This document shows, piece by piece, positions 52,690 to 62,388 of a DNA stretch of 64,000 bases. A program made the translations under genes and the position numbers. Position 1 is the first letter of the stretch. Every line of letters begins with the position of its first letter. This DNA comes from Kangiella koreensis DSM 16069. Lineage in GTDB: Bacteria > Pseudomonadota > Gammaproteobacteria > Enterobacterales > Kangiellaceae. The stretch is taken from positions 62,001-126,000 of the forward strand of contig NC_013166.1 of assembly GCF_000024085.1 (NCBI RefSeq), given 5' to 3'. The notes under the pieces were generated by a model. It was not told the DNA's origin. It did no database searches and was given only the letters and a program-made list of their open reading frames with translations.

Positions 52690-55416
52690 ATGGAAAGATC
52701 AACCAATACGATTGCCTGGCATGCTTTGGATACCGAAACAGTGCTCAATAAGCAAGACTCAAGCCCGCAAGGTTTGAGTGCCCAGCAAATTGTAGAGCGA
52801 CAAAAAAAATATGGTGCCAACCGTTTGCCTCAACCAGCTCGCCGCAGTTGGCTGCTCCGTTTTATTCTGCAATTTCAAAATACACTCATCTATGTCCTGA
52901 TCATCTCAGCTGCGATAACCGCTTTGCTAAATCATTGGGTTGATACCTCGGTGATTGTTGCTGTGGTATTGATTAATGCCATAGTGGGAATTCTGCAGGA
53001 AGGCAAAGCAGAACGCGCATTAGATGCAATAAAGAAAATGTTAGCGTTAAAAGCGGCTGTACTCAGAAATGGTCAGCGAATAACTCTTGATGCAGAAGCC
53101 TTAGTGCCAGGCGATATCGTTATTCTAGAAGCTGGTGATAAAGTGCCGGCAGATCTTAGATTGTTTAATGCTCATAACTTGAATATTCAAGAGGCTATTC
53201 TAACCGGTGAGTCATTAGCGGTAGAAAAACAAATAGAGGCTGTTGAGAACAGTGCGGCACTTGGCGATAGAAGCTGTATGGCTTTTAGTGGCACAACGGT
53301 TACTAGCGGGCAGGGAAAAGGAGTTGTTGTTGGTATCGGTGTTGAAACACAAATTGGACGAATCAGTGGCTTGCTGTCAGAAGTTAAAACCTTAACCACG
53401 CCTTTGGTTGAACAAATGGATACTTTTGCTAAGTGGTTAAGCGTGGTGATTGTCGTCTTCGCAGCTTTCGTCTTTGCTGTCGGCTATTGGTTACTCCAAT
53501 ATGAGTTTAGTGAATTGTTCATGGCGGTCGTGGGTTTGACCGTTGCTGCGATACCTGAGGGGCTACCGGCAGTACTGACAATCTCTCTAGCAGTCGGTGT
53601 TCAGGCAATGGCGAAACGTCATGCGATAGTAAGACAATTACCTGCCATAGAAACTCTTGGTTCCATTTCGGTTATTTGTACGGATAAAACGGGGACACTT
53701 ACCCGCAATGAGATGAGCGTGGTAGCACTGGCAACTTATGGAAAAGACTATGAAGTCAGTGGTGAAGGTTATGCGCCAATTGGAATCATCAGCAATGAAA
53801 AGCAGCCAGTTGAACAGAAGTCGGAAGAAGTTTTAAGACTGATGGGGCTGGTGGCGCTGCTCTGTAATGACTCGCAACTAAAAAAAGAAGCTAACGAATG
53901 GGGGGTTGAGGGTGATCCGATGGAAGGGGCATTATTAACTTTTGCAGGGAAGATTGGCCTTGAATTAGACAGTGATAAAAAAGAATGGGCACGAACTGAT
54001 CTGATTCCCTTTGATGCCAGTCATCGTTATATGGCTACCTTAAATCATGAGCATCAGGGTAATGCAGCTATATACGTGAAGGGAGCTCCGGAAAAGCTGA
54101 TAGAACTGTGTACCAGGCAGCAGATAGACAGCGAGAATACAGCAGAAATTGAACATCAATTTTGGGAGAAAAAAGCAGAAGCTCTAGCCAGTCAGGGACA
54201 TCGAGTATTGGCATTGGCGACAAAAAAAGTATTAATCGAACATACAGCATTAACCCAGCAGGATGTTGAAACTGATCTAGTTTTATTAGGTTTGGTGGGA
54301 TTAATGGATCCTCCCCGGAGTGAAGTGATTGATGCAATCAAGGAATGTTATAGCGCTGGAATTGAAGTAAAGATGATTACTGGCGACCATGCGCTGACTG
54401 CTTCAGCCATAGGGAAACATATTGGTTTGCACAATACTGATCGAGTGTTGACCGGAGCGGAACTCGATCGACTGGATGAGGCTGAGTTGTTACAGGCAGT
54501 CAAAGAGGTCGATATTTTTGCTCGCACCAGCCCTGAGCATAAGCTGAGGTTAGTAAGTGCATTTCAGGCTGGGGGCTTGGTGGTGGCGATGACAGGCGAT
54601 GGCGTTAATGATGCACCGGCTTTAAAACGTGCGGATGCTGGAATTGCCATGGGCGTTAAGGGTAGTGAGGCAGCTAAAGAAGCATCTTCGTTGGTATTGG
54701 CTGATGATAATTTTGTATCTATTGTGGCTGCAGTTAGAGAAGGCCGGACGGTCTATGACAACATTAAAAAAGTCATCAGCTGGTCAATTCCTACCAGTAC
54801 TGGTGAAGCCTTCACCATTATTATTGCATTGATGCTAAGCATGGCTCTACCTATTACGGCGGTTCAGATATTGTGGGTCAATATGATAACTGCAGTGACG
54901 CTTGGCATTGCTTTAGCGTTTGAGCCGACCGAAACCAATACCATGATGCAGCCACCCAGAGTGAGAAATCAGCCATTATTGAGCGGAACCCTAGTCTGGC
55001 ATATTGTGTTTATCACAGCGCTGTTTGTAGCAGGTGTATTTGGAATATATCGTTATGCGATAGAACAGGGTTACACAATAGAGCTAGCCAGAACCATGGC
55101 CATGAATACCTTGGTGGTGATGGAAGTGTTCCATCTGTTCTTCATTCGAAACATGTATGGCACTTCGCTAACCTGGAAAGCGGTAAAGGGAACCAAAATG
55201 GTTTGGTATGCCGTGATTCTGGTGATAATCGGTCAGCTAGCAATAACCTACTTACCAATAATGCAGACCATATTTAAGACAGAAGCGGTACCTTTTCAGG
55301 ATGGAATATTGGTGATCGCTATTGGCGTCGCATTATTTGCGGTGGCAGAAACGGAAAAGCAGTTACGGTTAGTGACAAAAAAGTATCGCAAAGCAAATAA
55401 GGCTAAAGCACGCTAA
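52690..55416 (+). CDS. cation-transporting P-type ATPase (P2-type, calcium-like)
   Basis: A 908-residue membrane pump. The N-terminus is ERSTNTIAWHALDTETVL, typical of P2-type ATPases. Motifs: LTGES (about 176-180), the phosphorylated Asp in CTDKTGTLT (about 330-338), and TGDGVNDAPALKRADAGIAMG. About ten membrane helices are visible, with the PEGLPA motif in helix four. These features fit the P2A/P2B calcium-type group. AAGAAGAG-like sequence lies nearby; the gene starts 9 bases after the preceding one. Confidence 0.9.
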   Translation: MERSTNTIAWHALDTETVLNKQDSSPQGLSAQQIVERQKKYGANRLPQPARRSWLLRFILQFQNTLIYVLIISAAITALLNHWVDTSVIVAVVLINAIVGILQEGKAERALDAIKKMLALKAAVLRNGQRITLDAEALVPGDIVILEAGDKVPADLRLFNAHNLNIQEAILTGESLAVEKQIEAVENSAALGDRSCMAFSGTTVTSGQGKGVVVGIGVETQIGRISGLLSEVKTLTTPLVEQMDTFAKWLSVVIVVFAAFVFAVGYWLLQYEFSELFMAVVGLTVAAIPEGLPAVLTISLAVGVQAMAKRHAIVRQLPAIETLGSISVICTDKTGTLTRNEMSVVALATYGKDYEVSGEGYAPIGIISNEKQPVEQKSEEVLRLMGLVALLCNDSQLKKEANEWGVEGDPMEGALLTFAGKIGLELDSDKKEWARTDLIPFDASHRYMATLNHEHQGNAAIYVKGAPEKLIELCTRQQIDSENTAEIEHQFWEKKAEALASQGHRVLALATKKVLIEHTALTQQDVETDLVLLGLVGLMDPPRSEVIDAIKECYSAGIEVKMITGDHALTASAIGKHIGLHNTDRVLTGAELDRLDEAELLQAVKEVDIFARTSPEHKLRLVSAFQAGGLVVAMTGDGVNDAPALKRADAGIAMGVKGSEAAKEASSLVLADDNFVSIVAAVREGRTVYDNIKKVISWSIPTSTGEAFTIIIALMLSMALPITAVQILWVNMITAVTLGIALAFEPTETNTMMQPPRVRNQPLLSGTLVWHIVFITALFVAGVFGIYRYAIEQGYTIELARTMAMNTLVVMEVFHLFFIRNMYGTSLTWKAVKGTKMVWYAVILVIIGQLAITYLPIMQTIFKTEAVPFQDGILVIAIGVALFAVAETEKQLRLVTKKYRKANKAKAR

Positions 55417-55473
55417 TGTGATATAAAGTTAACTATATGAAGATGGTGCCATGCAGGAAATAGAGAAAAGCCG

Positions 55474-56832
55474 ATGAAAACTGAGATTAATGATATCGCA
55501 GCAAGAGTTGTCGATTTATTGATGGATGTGGTTTGCGTGGTCGATCTCGAAGGTAATTTTGTCTATATCAGTGCCTCTTGCGAGAAAGTGTTCGGTTATA
55601 CGCAGGCGGAAATGTTAGGCACTAATATGGTTAATTACGTGCACCCTGAAGATCGGGATAAAACCTTAGCTGTTGCTGGGCAAATCATGCATGGCAAGGA
55701 GCAACCTTACTTTGAGAACCGCTACCTCAGGAAAGACGGTACCACTGTCCATATTATGTGGGCAGCGCGATGGTCGGAAAATGATAAAGTCCGGGTGGCT
55801 GTTGCAAGAGACATAACGGAGTATAAACGCTACGAGCGTATTCAAAGCTCGATCTATAAGCTCTCACAAGTTGCACATCAAGCAGACGATTTATCAGAGC
55901 TATTTCAAAGAGGCCACCATATTATTAGTCAATTAATTGCAGCGGAAAGCTACGTTGTTGCTATATCTCAGCCCGGTAGCAATAGAGCTAAGCTGGCCCA
56001 TTGTATTGACGGAAAATACCAGCCTAAGGATATCATTAAACTGTCGGACAGAAGTGCGTTAGGGGAAGTGATTCGAAGTGGCAGAGCGCTTTTAGTGAAC
56101 TCAGTAAAAGAGTTTGCGTTACAGCAAGAAATAGAGGCTGGATGTGAATCACAAGATCAGGGTAATTGGCTGGGAGTGCCTTTAATAACCCAGGACAATA
56201 TTATTGGGGCTTTAGTAATTCGAACCCATCGAGCAGATGGTTATTCTAGGCATGATGTAAAGTTGATGGAGTTTGTGGCAGAGCAATTTGCTTTGACAAT
56301 CGAAAGAAAAGAATATGAGCAGAGGCTACACCATATGGCCAGTCATGATTGGTTAACTGGCCTACCAAATCGTCTGCTATTTAATGACCGATTGGATGTG
56401 GCTATTAAGCGGGCGAGACGAGTAGAAGAAAAATTAGCGCTGCTTTATATGGATCTGGATGGCTTTAAAGATGTTAATGATTCACTGGGACATGCAAAAG
56501 GTGACCTATTACTGAGCAAAGTTGCCAATCGAATTAAGTCCTGTGTGCGTGAGTCCGATACCATAGCAAGAATGGGCGGTGATGAATTTACGGTATTACT
56601 TACAGAGATTCACGATCAAGATGCTATTAGCATGGTGCTTGAAAAAATCAAAACCGCGGTGAATAAGCCTTTTGTTCTTGAAGGAAATACAGTCAATATT
56701 GGAATCAGTATTGGGGTCGCAGTATTTCCAGAACAGGGGCAGGAAAGAGAACAGTTGTTGCGAGTTGCGGATAATGCAATGTATGACGACAAGTACTTAA
56801 AATCAAAAGAAAAGCATAAAATAAATAGCTGA
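55474..56832 (+). CDS. PAS-GAF-GGDEF diguanylate cyclase
   Basis: A 452-residue soluble protein. A PAS domain fills about residues 8-118 (VDLEGNFVYISASCEKVFGYTQAEMLG), then a GAF-type domain (about 130-275), then GGDEF (about 285-450): DWLTGLPNRLLFNDRL, LLYMDLDGFKDVNDSLGH and the motif ARMGGDEF. No EAL follows. It should make c-di-GMP in response to a small ligand or redox state. No heme ligand was assigned. It follows the P-type ATPase gene after 57 bases. Confidence 0.85.
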   Translation: MKTEINDIAARVVDLLMDVVCVVDLEGNFVYISASCEKVFGYTQAEMLGTNMVNYVHPEDRDKTLAVAGQIMHGKEQPYFENRYLRKDGTTVHIMWAARWSENDKVRVAVARDITEYKRYERIQSSIYKLSQVAHQADDLSELFQRGHHIISQLIAAESYVVAISQPGSNRAKLAHCIDGKYQPKDIIKLSDRSALGEVIRSGRALLVNSVKEFALQQEIEAGCESQDQGNWLGVPLITQDNIIGALVIRTHRADGYSRHDVKLMEFVAEQFALTIERKEYEQRLHHMASHDWLTGLPNRLLFNDRLDVAIKRARRVEEKLALLYMDLDGFKDVNDSLGHAKGDLLLSKVANRIKSCVRESDTIARMGGDEFTVLLTEIHDQDAISMVLEKIKTAVNKPFVLEGNTVNIGISIGVAVFPEQGQEREQLLRVADNAMYDDKYLKSKEKHKINS

Positions 56833-56913
56833 GTTCTAATACCATAGAGTAAGAAATTAACTCTATGTGTGACATAGTATTCGGTCGTAAAAACACTATA
56901 GCTGGGGGAAATC

Positions 56914-57429
56914 ATGAGCAAGTTAAAAAAGAGCACAGAGTTGCTTGGGTTGTTTGGTTGGTTGATTGTGGTATTTATCACCGCAACAATTGGCGCCATT
57001 GCTTCAGTCGACGCTGGAGAGTTTTACAGTCAATTAGAGAAGCCATCCTGGGCACCTCCGGGTTGGTTATTTGGCCCAGTCTGGACGGTACTTTATGCCT
57101 TCATGGGGATTGCCGCCTGGTTGGTTTGGCGTGAGCGATATAATTTAAATGCTTCACTAAAAAGAGTCCATGCAGGCTTAACCGTTTTCCTTATGCAGCT
57201 GGTGCTAAATGCTTTGTGGAGTTGGTTGTTCTTTAGCTGGCATCTGGGTGGTTGGGCATTTGTTGATATCGTTGTGTTGTGGATATTTATTGGCTTCACC
57301 GTGGTCGGTTTTTTAGGGGTTAATAAATTAGCAGCCTTATTAATCGCACCCTATTTATTATGGGTACTCTTTGCAGCTATCCTGAATTATGCTGTCTGGA
57401 AAATGAACCCTGCATTACTCGGCAGTTAA
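56914..57429 (+). CDS. tspO: TspO/MBR-family membrane protein
   Basis: A 171-residue five-helix protein of the TspO/peripheral benzodiazepine receptor family. The conserved helix-one and loop segment EKPSWAPPGWLFGPVWTVLYAFMGIAAWLVWR is complete, as is NALWSWLFFSWHLGGWAFVDI. Members bind porphyrins and regulate tetrapyrrole or stress responses. A ribosome binding site GGGGGAAA lies 5 bases before the ATG. Confidence 0.95.
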   Translation: MSKLKKSTELLGLFGWLIVVFITATIGAIASVDAGEFYSQLEKPSWAPPGWLFGPVWTVLYAFMGIAAWLVWRERYNLNASLKRVHAGLTVFLMQLVLNALWSWLFFSWHLGGWAFVDIVVLWIFIGFTVVGFLGVNKLAALLIAPYLLWVLFAAILNYAVWKMNPALLGS

Positions 57430-57489
57430 GTGGCGTCTTGTAGATAATATTCTTACAATAAGCGCCATTAGTAATAACCATTATAAGAC

Positions 57490-58029
57490 ATGATAGAAGT
57501 TATTATTTTGGCGCTTGCCTTAAGTATGGACGCCTTTGCGGTGTCGGTTGGTCTTGGTTCAAAACCTGTTGAAAGTCATAAGAAGCTCGCTATCTGGGCT
57601 GCTGTTTACTTTGGTCTGTTTCAGGGTCTGATGCCACTGGTGGGTTATTTAGGCGGCAAGGGCCTGTTGGGCTGGATTGAAGCGTATGCACCTTGGATAG
57701 CTTTTCTTCTTTTGCTATTTATTGGCGGAAAGATGATCTTTGAGGCTTTTTCAGAAGGTATCGAAGAAGATATTTCACAAATCACGCAGCGCGTCATGCT
57801 GACGCTAGCCATTGCCACCAGTATTGATGCGATGGCAGCCGGGTTTGCCTTGAATCTGTTGCAAGTGAATGCGCTGGTGGCTTGCCTCATCATTGGTCTG
57901 GTGACTTTTGTGATGAGTGCCATTGGAGTGTATATCGGCAAGCGTAGCGGCACCTGGCTGGAGAGCAAGGCGGAGTTGCTAGGTGGTGTAGTATTAATAC
58001 TGATTGGCATCAAGATTGTGTTAGGCTAA
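57490..58029 (+). CDS. mntP: MntP manganese efflux pump
   Basis: A 179-residue six-helix membrane protein. The start [18 protein letters not shown] and the second repeat [16 protein letters not shown] match MntP, which exports manganese. The two Asp residues in the SMDAFA and SIDAMA helices are the expected metal ligands. The 60-base gap upstream is too short for a complete yybP-ykoY manganese riboswitch and shows none. Confidence 0.95.
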   Translation: MIEVIILALALSMDAFAVSVGLGSKPVESHKKLAIWAAVYFGLFQGLMPLVGYLGGKGLLGWIEAYAPWIAFLLLLFIGGKMIFEAFSEGIEEDISQITQRVMLTLAIATSIDAMAAGFALNLLQVNALVACLIIGLVTFVMSAIGVYIGKRSGTWLESKAELLGGVVLILIGIKIVLG

Positions 58030-58072
58030 GTAGTCCCGATACTCAAAGAATTTATCAATAAGAAAGAAGCCG

Positions 58073-59269
58073 ATGGCACCCAAAATATTTTCGATTAAAG
58101 GAATTAAGACATTTATTTTATTGATGCTACTTAGTGGTTTTGCCTTTTCCGTTAAGGCAAGTCAGGTGGTAAGCGAGCCGCAAGCTGTAACCAGCTTTGA
58201 TTGGCTCTTGTTAAGCATTTATATTTTAATCGCTTTGCTGTTTTCGTTCTTATGTTCAGTCGCGGAAGCAGTTCTATTGAGTATCACTCCCTCCTATATT
58301 GAACATCTGCAAGAAAAGAGACCCAAAAAAGCGAAAGTATTACGGACGTTGCGCATTACCAGCGTTGACCGATCCCTTGCTGCCATTTTAACGCTCAATA
58401 CAATTGCCCATACGGTCGGTGCCATTGCGGCTGGTGCTCAGGCAACGGTAGTGTTTGGCAGTGGCTGGATTGGAATTTTCTCTGCAGTAATGACGCTAGC
58501 TATTCTGTTTTTTTCTGAAATTATTCCAAAGACCATTGGCGCTGTTTACTGGAAGCCATTGGCTTCTATTACAGCGGTCTTCGTGCAATGGCTAATCAAG
58601 GTTCTCTATCCATTGATATGGGTTTCTGAGGCTATTACCAAGTGGATTTCTCATGGCAAAAAGCAACACATCTTCAGCCGAGATGAGTTCCTGGCAATGG
58701 CGGGTTTGGGTGAGCGGACCGGAGATATTGATGAGCATGAGTTTAGAGTGGTGCGTAGCCTATTTCGCTTCAGACAGCTAAGAGCTAAAGACATTATGAC
58801 GCCTCGAACAGTGATGGTTTCGCTACCGGCCAACGCTAAGGTTGAGGAAGTGTTCCAGCAGGTGTTGAATATTCGGTTTTCGCGAATTCCGATATATAGT
58901 GAAGATAATGATGATATCACTGACTTCGTCCTGAAAGATGATGTGCTGATGACCCAGGCTAAAGACCATGGTGCTCGAACTCTGGCTCATCTCAAGCGTA
59001 AATTAATGTGTGTGCTTGCTGAAATGCCATTACCTGACCTAATGGAAGTGTTGTTGAATGAGCGTCAGCATATAGCTCTGGTGGTGGACGAGTATGGGCA
59101 AACCTCGGGTTTGGTGACACTTGAAGATCTGGTTGAGACGTTACTGGGCTTAGAAATAATGGATGAAATGGACGAAGTAAAGGACATGCAATTGTTGGCT
59201 CGACAACAGTGGCGTAAGAGAGCGGAAAAACGTGGCCTAATCATAGATAATGACTCTGAAAGCCAATAA
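58073..59269 (+). CDS. CorC/CNNM-type transporter with CBS domains
   Basis: A 398-residue membrane protein. A short signal-like helix leads into a DUF21 membrane domain (about 45-205; CSVAEAVLLSITPSYIEHL, FFSEIIPKTIGAVYW). Two CBS domains follow (about 235-370; IMTPRTVMVSLP, LVVDEYGQTSGLVTLEDLVETLLG). Members move or sense magnesium or related cations. The C-terminal HlyC/CorC extension present in longer members is missing. It follows MntP after 43 bases. Confidence 0.85.
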   Translation: MAPKIFSIKGIKTFILLMLLSGFAFSVKASQVVSEPQAVTSFDWLLLSIYILIALLFSFLCSVAEAVLLSITPSYIEHLQEKRPKKAKVLRTLRITSVDRSLAAILTLNTIAHTVGAIAAGAQATVVFGSGWIGIFSAVMTLAILFFSEIIPKTIGAVYWKPLASITAVFVQWLIKVLYPLIWVSEAITKWISHGKKQHIFSRDEFLAMAGLGERTGDIDEHEFRVVRSLFRFRQLRAKDIMTPRTVMVSLPANAKVEEVFQQVLNIRFSRIPIYSEDNDDITDFVLKDDVLMTQAKDHGARTLAHLKRKLMCVLAEMPLPDLMEVLLNERQHIALVVDEYGQTSGLVTLEDLVETLLGLEIMDEMDEVKDMQLLARQQWRKRAEKRGLIIDNDSESQ

Positions 59270-59281
59270 AATAAGTCAAAA

Positions 59282-59385
59282 CTGACAAAATTTGTCAGCG
59301 GCTTAAGTCATATATGACTTGTTGATTGCAATTTGTTTATGAAATATTTCAAATCAGTAGTGGGATAGGTTATGAACTAACCTAT
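59282..59385. promoter_or_regulatory. three palindromes upstream of the TPR-GGDEF gene
   Basis: CTGACAAAATTTGTCAG (59282-59298), AAGTCATATATGACTT (59305-59320) and ATAGGTTA-N5-TAACCTAT (59365-59385) are all exact inverted repeats within about 100 bases. The first may also end the CorC-like transcript. They look like operators for the next promoter. Confidence 0.6.
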
Positions 59386-59454
59386 TGTTTAATCAGGGAA
59401 AAAAGGAAAAATACAACAAAACCTGTCAAAACATATCAAAAGTTGTAAAAAATA

Positions 59455-59483
59455 TTGACACTGTGACCTAGTGCTCATTATTT
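59455..59483 (+). promoter_or_regulatory. sigma70-type promoter of the TPR-GGDEF gene
   Basis: TTGACA at 59455-59460 is a perfect -35 box, followed after 17 bases by TTATTT (59478-59483). The start codon lies 28 bases further on. Confidence 0.6.
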
Positions 59484-59511
59484 ATATTTGTTAAAGTGAT
59501 TGCAGGTCAAC

Positions 59512-61578
59512 ATGAAAAAGGCTTCAGCTATGGCAAGACGCTACGGTAATGTTCGTGTGGCCGTCTCGATTGTAGATAGTGAAAGGAAGCCAATGCCCCA
59601 AACGAGGCGCCCAATAACATTGAAATATCTAATCTCTCCTTTATTCGTAGGAGCTCTCATTTATTGGTTGAGCCTTTCAGCCTATGCAATGAATTCTGTG
59701 CCTGGCATTAAAGGTACTTTTGACGATCAACATGACAATGAGTCTGTGGTGGGTGTACAGCCAAAAGAACTGACTGCGGAACAAAAAGTATTTGATGAAC
59801 TATTGTATAAAATTGATAGTGGACAAATAGAGCTAGTCACCCAACAAGATTTTGATAAGCAATTGGAAAAGCTGGAACAGCTGATCCCTGATGGGGATGA
59901 AGATAGACGTTTAACCTATGTCTATTACCAATGTCTTTTGAGTAGTATTTATGATCCACAGCGAGGGACACAAATAGCAAACGACATGATCAGTAGTGCC
60001 AAAGGGCGAGATGAGCGGTTAGAAGAAGGCATCCTCTATTTATGTTTAGCTAATTATGAAGATAGGACTGGCAATACTCCGGAAGCACTATTGAATATCG
60101 AGAAGGCTATTGATATTGGCAAAGAAGTGAATGACAAGATTTTGATGGCTGACGGTTATGTAAGCCGTTGTGGTATTCGTTCTTTACTCGGTGAGAATGA
60201 CTTTGCTTTAAAGGACTGTATTCAGGCGGAAGAATTATATCGAGAGGAAGGAGTGCTGGAAGCGTCCGATGGACTGATTTTTGATATAGGTATAATTTTC
60301 AGACGATTAGGTTTTTTAGAGCGAGCTGAAAAGTATTTCAATCGATCAGAGGAAGTTGCCAAGAAGGATAACTTGGGCTTTGGATTAATTCGTGTGTATT
60401 TGCAGCAGGGATTTATGGAAGAGCAGCGAAATAATCCTGGGAAAGCTATTGAGAAGTACCTTGCGGCTTTAAAGGTTGCGGAAGGAAAGGGAATCATTAC
60501 TGAAATGGTCCCAATCCGAATTGCTTTAGCTGGCGGTTATAACCTTGATGGTCAATATGGTAAGGCCATGCAAGAATTGAAGCTCGCTGAAGAAGCTAGA
60601 CAGAAGATGGGCAACAGTGGCTATGACGGTATGGCTTCGATGTATTATGGCGTCGCCTTTAGTAATCTGGAACAGCCTGAGCAAGCGGAAGAATTTTTTG
60701 TTAACGCGGAGCAACTGATGCTAGCGAATAACAATAAGCGTTATTTGGCTCTGTTATATGAGGGTTGGGCTAAAAGCTATGAGCGAGTGGGTAATAGTGC
60801 AAAGGCATTGGAAAAGTATGAAAAATATATGGCGTTGCAGAAAGAGCTCGATAGACAGCGCTCGGATCAACAAACTCAAGTGCTCCGCTTTGAGTATGAT
60901 AGTGAAAAAACAGAAATTGAAAACGAGCGCTTGCAGCAGGAGCAGAAGTTAAAGGATGAGCAACTAGAATCTTTACAAGCTGCAAGAAAGTGGCAAATTT
61001 TGGCTATTATTCTAGGTAGCGTCTTAACGGTTGTTCTGATTTGGTTCTCATTAAGACAGGTAGCGAATTCTCGTAAGTTTAGATTGTTGGCGCATACCGA
61101 TAGTTTAACTGGTCTTGCAAATCGTAGGCAGATTGAGCGTGCATTAAAAAGAGAAATGGAGTCCTCCAATCAAAGCGGAAAGCCATTAAGCATATTAATG
61201 TATGACATTGATCACTTTAAAGTTGTTAATGACATTCATGGTCACTCGGTGGGTGATGTGGTGCTGACCAATCTATCAAACTTTAGTAAAGAACTACTGC
61301 GTGATAATGATGTGTTAGGTAGAACTGGTGGTGAGGAATTCCTGGCAGTGTTGCCTAATGCCAATTTGGATCAAGCCATTCAGGTAGCTAAGCGTTTGCA
61401 GCAAGAAGTTGACCTCAAGCAATATACAGAGATCGAAAGCGAGTTAAATGCGACCATTAGTGTTGGCGTTACAGAATATAAGCAAGGCGAACACATGGAT
61501 GAATTTTTAAGACGTGTCGATGAAGCTTTGTACCAAGCGAAAGAAAATGGCCGTAACAGAGTAGAGTATGTGATTTAA
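59512..61578 (+). CDS. TPR-GGDEF diguanylate cyclase
   Basis: A 688-residue membrane protein with the same layout as the gene at 50659. A basic N-terminal tail of about 40 residues leads into a hydrophobic segment (about 43-60), then TPR-type repeats (about 95-440), a coiled-coil, a membrane helix (about 500-520) and a GGDEF domain (about 530-688): DSLTGLANRRQIERAL, LMYDIDHFKVVNDIHGH and RTGGEEF. A TTG 12 bases earlier is less likely than the ATG, which has AGG upstream. A bidirectional hairpin follows. Confidence 0.85.
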   Translation: MKKASAMARRYGNVRVAVSIVDSERKPMPQTRRPITLKYLISPLFVGALIYWLSLSAYAMNSVPGIKGTFDDQHDNESVVGVQPKELTAEQKVFDELLYKIDSGQIELVTQQDFDKQLEKLEQLIPDGDEDRRLTYVYYQCLLSSIYDPQRGTQIANDMISSAKGRDERLEEGILYLCLANYEDRTGNTPEALLNIEKAIDIGKEVNDKILMADGYVSRCGIRSLLGENDFALKDCIQAEELYREEGVLEASDGLIFDIGIIFRRLGFLERAEKYFNRSEEVAKKDNLGFGLIRVYLQQGFMEEQRNNPGKAIEKYLAALKVAEGKGIITEMVPIRIALAGGYNLDGQYGKAMQELKLAEEARQKMGNSGYDGMASMYYGVAFSNLEQPEQAEEFFVNAEQLMLANNNKRYLALLYEGWAKSYERVGNSAKALEKYEKYMALQKELDRQRSDQQTQVLRFEYDSEKTEIENERLQQEQKLKDEQLESLQAARKWQILAIILGSVLTVVLIWFSLRQVANSRKFRLLAHTDSLTGLANRRQIERALKREMESSNQSGKPLSILMYDIDHFKVVNDIHGHSVGDVVLTNLSNFSKELLRDNDVLGRTGGEEFLAVLPNANLDQAIQVAKRLQQEVDLKQYTEIESELNATISVGVTEYKQGEHMDEFLRRVDEALYQAKENGRNRVEYVI

Positions 61579-61583
61579 AAAAA

Positions 61584-61601
61584 GGGCTAAAGAGTTAGCC
61601 C
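61584..61601. terminator. bidirectional terminator between convergent genes
   Basis: GGGCTAA AGAG TTAGCCC is a perfect 7-bp stem preceded by a run of A, so it works for the leftward gene as a T-tract. It overlaps the last codons of that leftward gene. Confidence 0.75.
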
Positions 61602-62243
61602 TTCATTAATTCGATACCAGCCTGTAAGACTAAAGCGTGACTTATTAGCTGGTAACACTTCATGCGGAAATACTTCACTTAAAAATACTACTAAAGTACC
61701 AAAACTTGGTACTACAGTTTCTATCGGTGTTTTTGAGCGCTTACGGTAAATCAATAACTCACCACCATCTTCAGGATTCCACTGTGGATTCAAATAAAGC
61801 ACTGTCGTCAAACGACGATTGGTGCCACCCCGAAAGGCATCCAGATGGCGCTTGTAGAAAGCCCCCTCCTGATAGTGTGCGAACATACACTCGTAATCAA
61901 ACAAACCCAGAAACAAATGACGGTTTAAGCGTAATCGCAACTCTTCTATCCAGGCGAAATAATCCTGGGCAAAAATTTGATGTAGTTCGAGCCATTGGAT
62001 TTGGTCAGTACGTACAAATTCGTTGGTGTGGAAATCCTGCTCACGTCCAATGCCAGCCTGATCGAACTGATGTGGGTTGCTGTCAATTAAGCCACTGAAT
62101 AAATGATTTAGGACGTCTAGAGGTAATGCATTCGGCAGAACGATATAACCCTGCTCAGTAATAGCATCACAGATACGAGTAAAGATATCGTCATCGAAGT
62201 AACCAGTAGAACTCGAAGAAACAGATGTTAGGGCGTGGCTCAA
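61587..62243 (-). CDS. 2OG-Fe(II) oxygenase (prolyl 4-hydroxylase-type)
   Basis: A 218-residue oxygenase of the P4Hc type. The iron triad is His and Asp in YKRHLDAFRGG (about 132-142) and His in VFPHEVLP (about 191-198); the 2-oxoglutarate Arg is in RFSLTGWYR (about 203-211). The first 25 residues are poorly conserved. Members hydroxylate proline or other residues of proteins using 2-oxoglutarate and oxygen. Its stop codon lies inside the shared hairpin, and it converges with the TPR-GGDEF gene. Confidence 0.9.
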   Translation of the reverse strand: MSHALTSVSSSSTGYFDDDIFTRICDAITEQGYIVLPNALPLDVLNHLFSGLIDSNPHQFDQAGIGREQDFHTNEFVRTDQIQWLELHQIFAQDYFAWIEELRLRLNRHLFLGLFDYECMFAHYQEGAFYKRHLDAFRGGTNRRLTTVLYLNPQWNPEDGGELLIYRKRSKTPIETVVPSFGTLVVFLSEVFPHEVLPANKSRFSLTGWYRINEGLTL

Positions 62244-62388
62244 TGTCGTAAACCGAAAAGTTATATGCGCGTTTTATACTCCAAAAATGAGATTTTGTGA
62301 ACAAAATTTACACACTGTGGGCAATAGGATTAGGCCAGTCGCAATTCTGCTATAGCTGATTTAGACTAGTCACTATCGATGAATAGAT

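Noticed and set aside
57430..57489. Manganese riboswitch (yybP-ykoY) before mntP
   Set aside because: The gap is only about 60 bases and no conserved riboswitch core is visible, only a weak hairpin.
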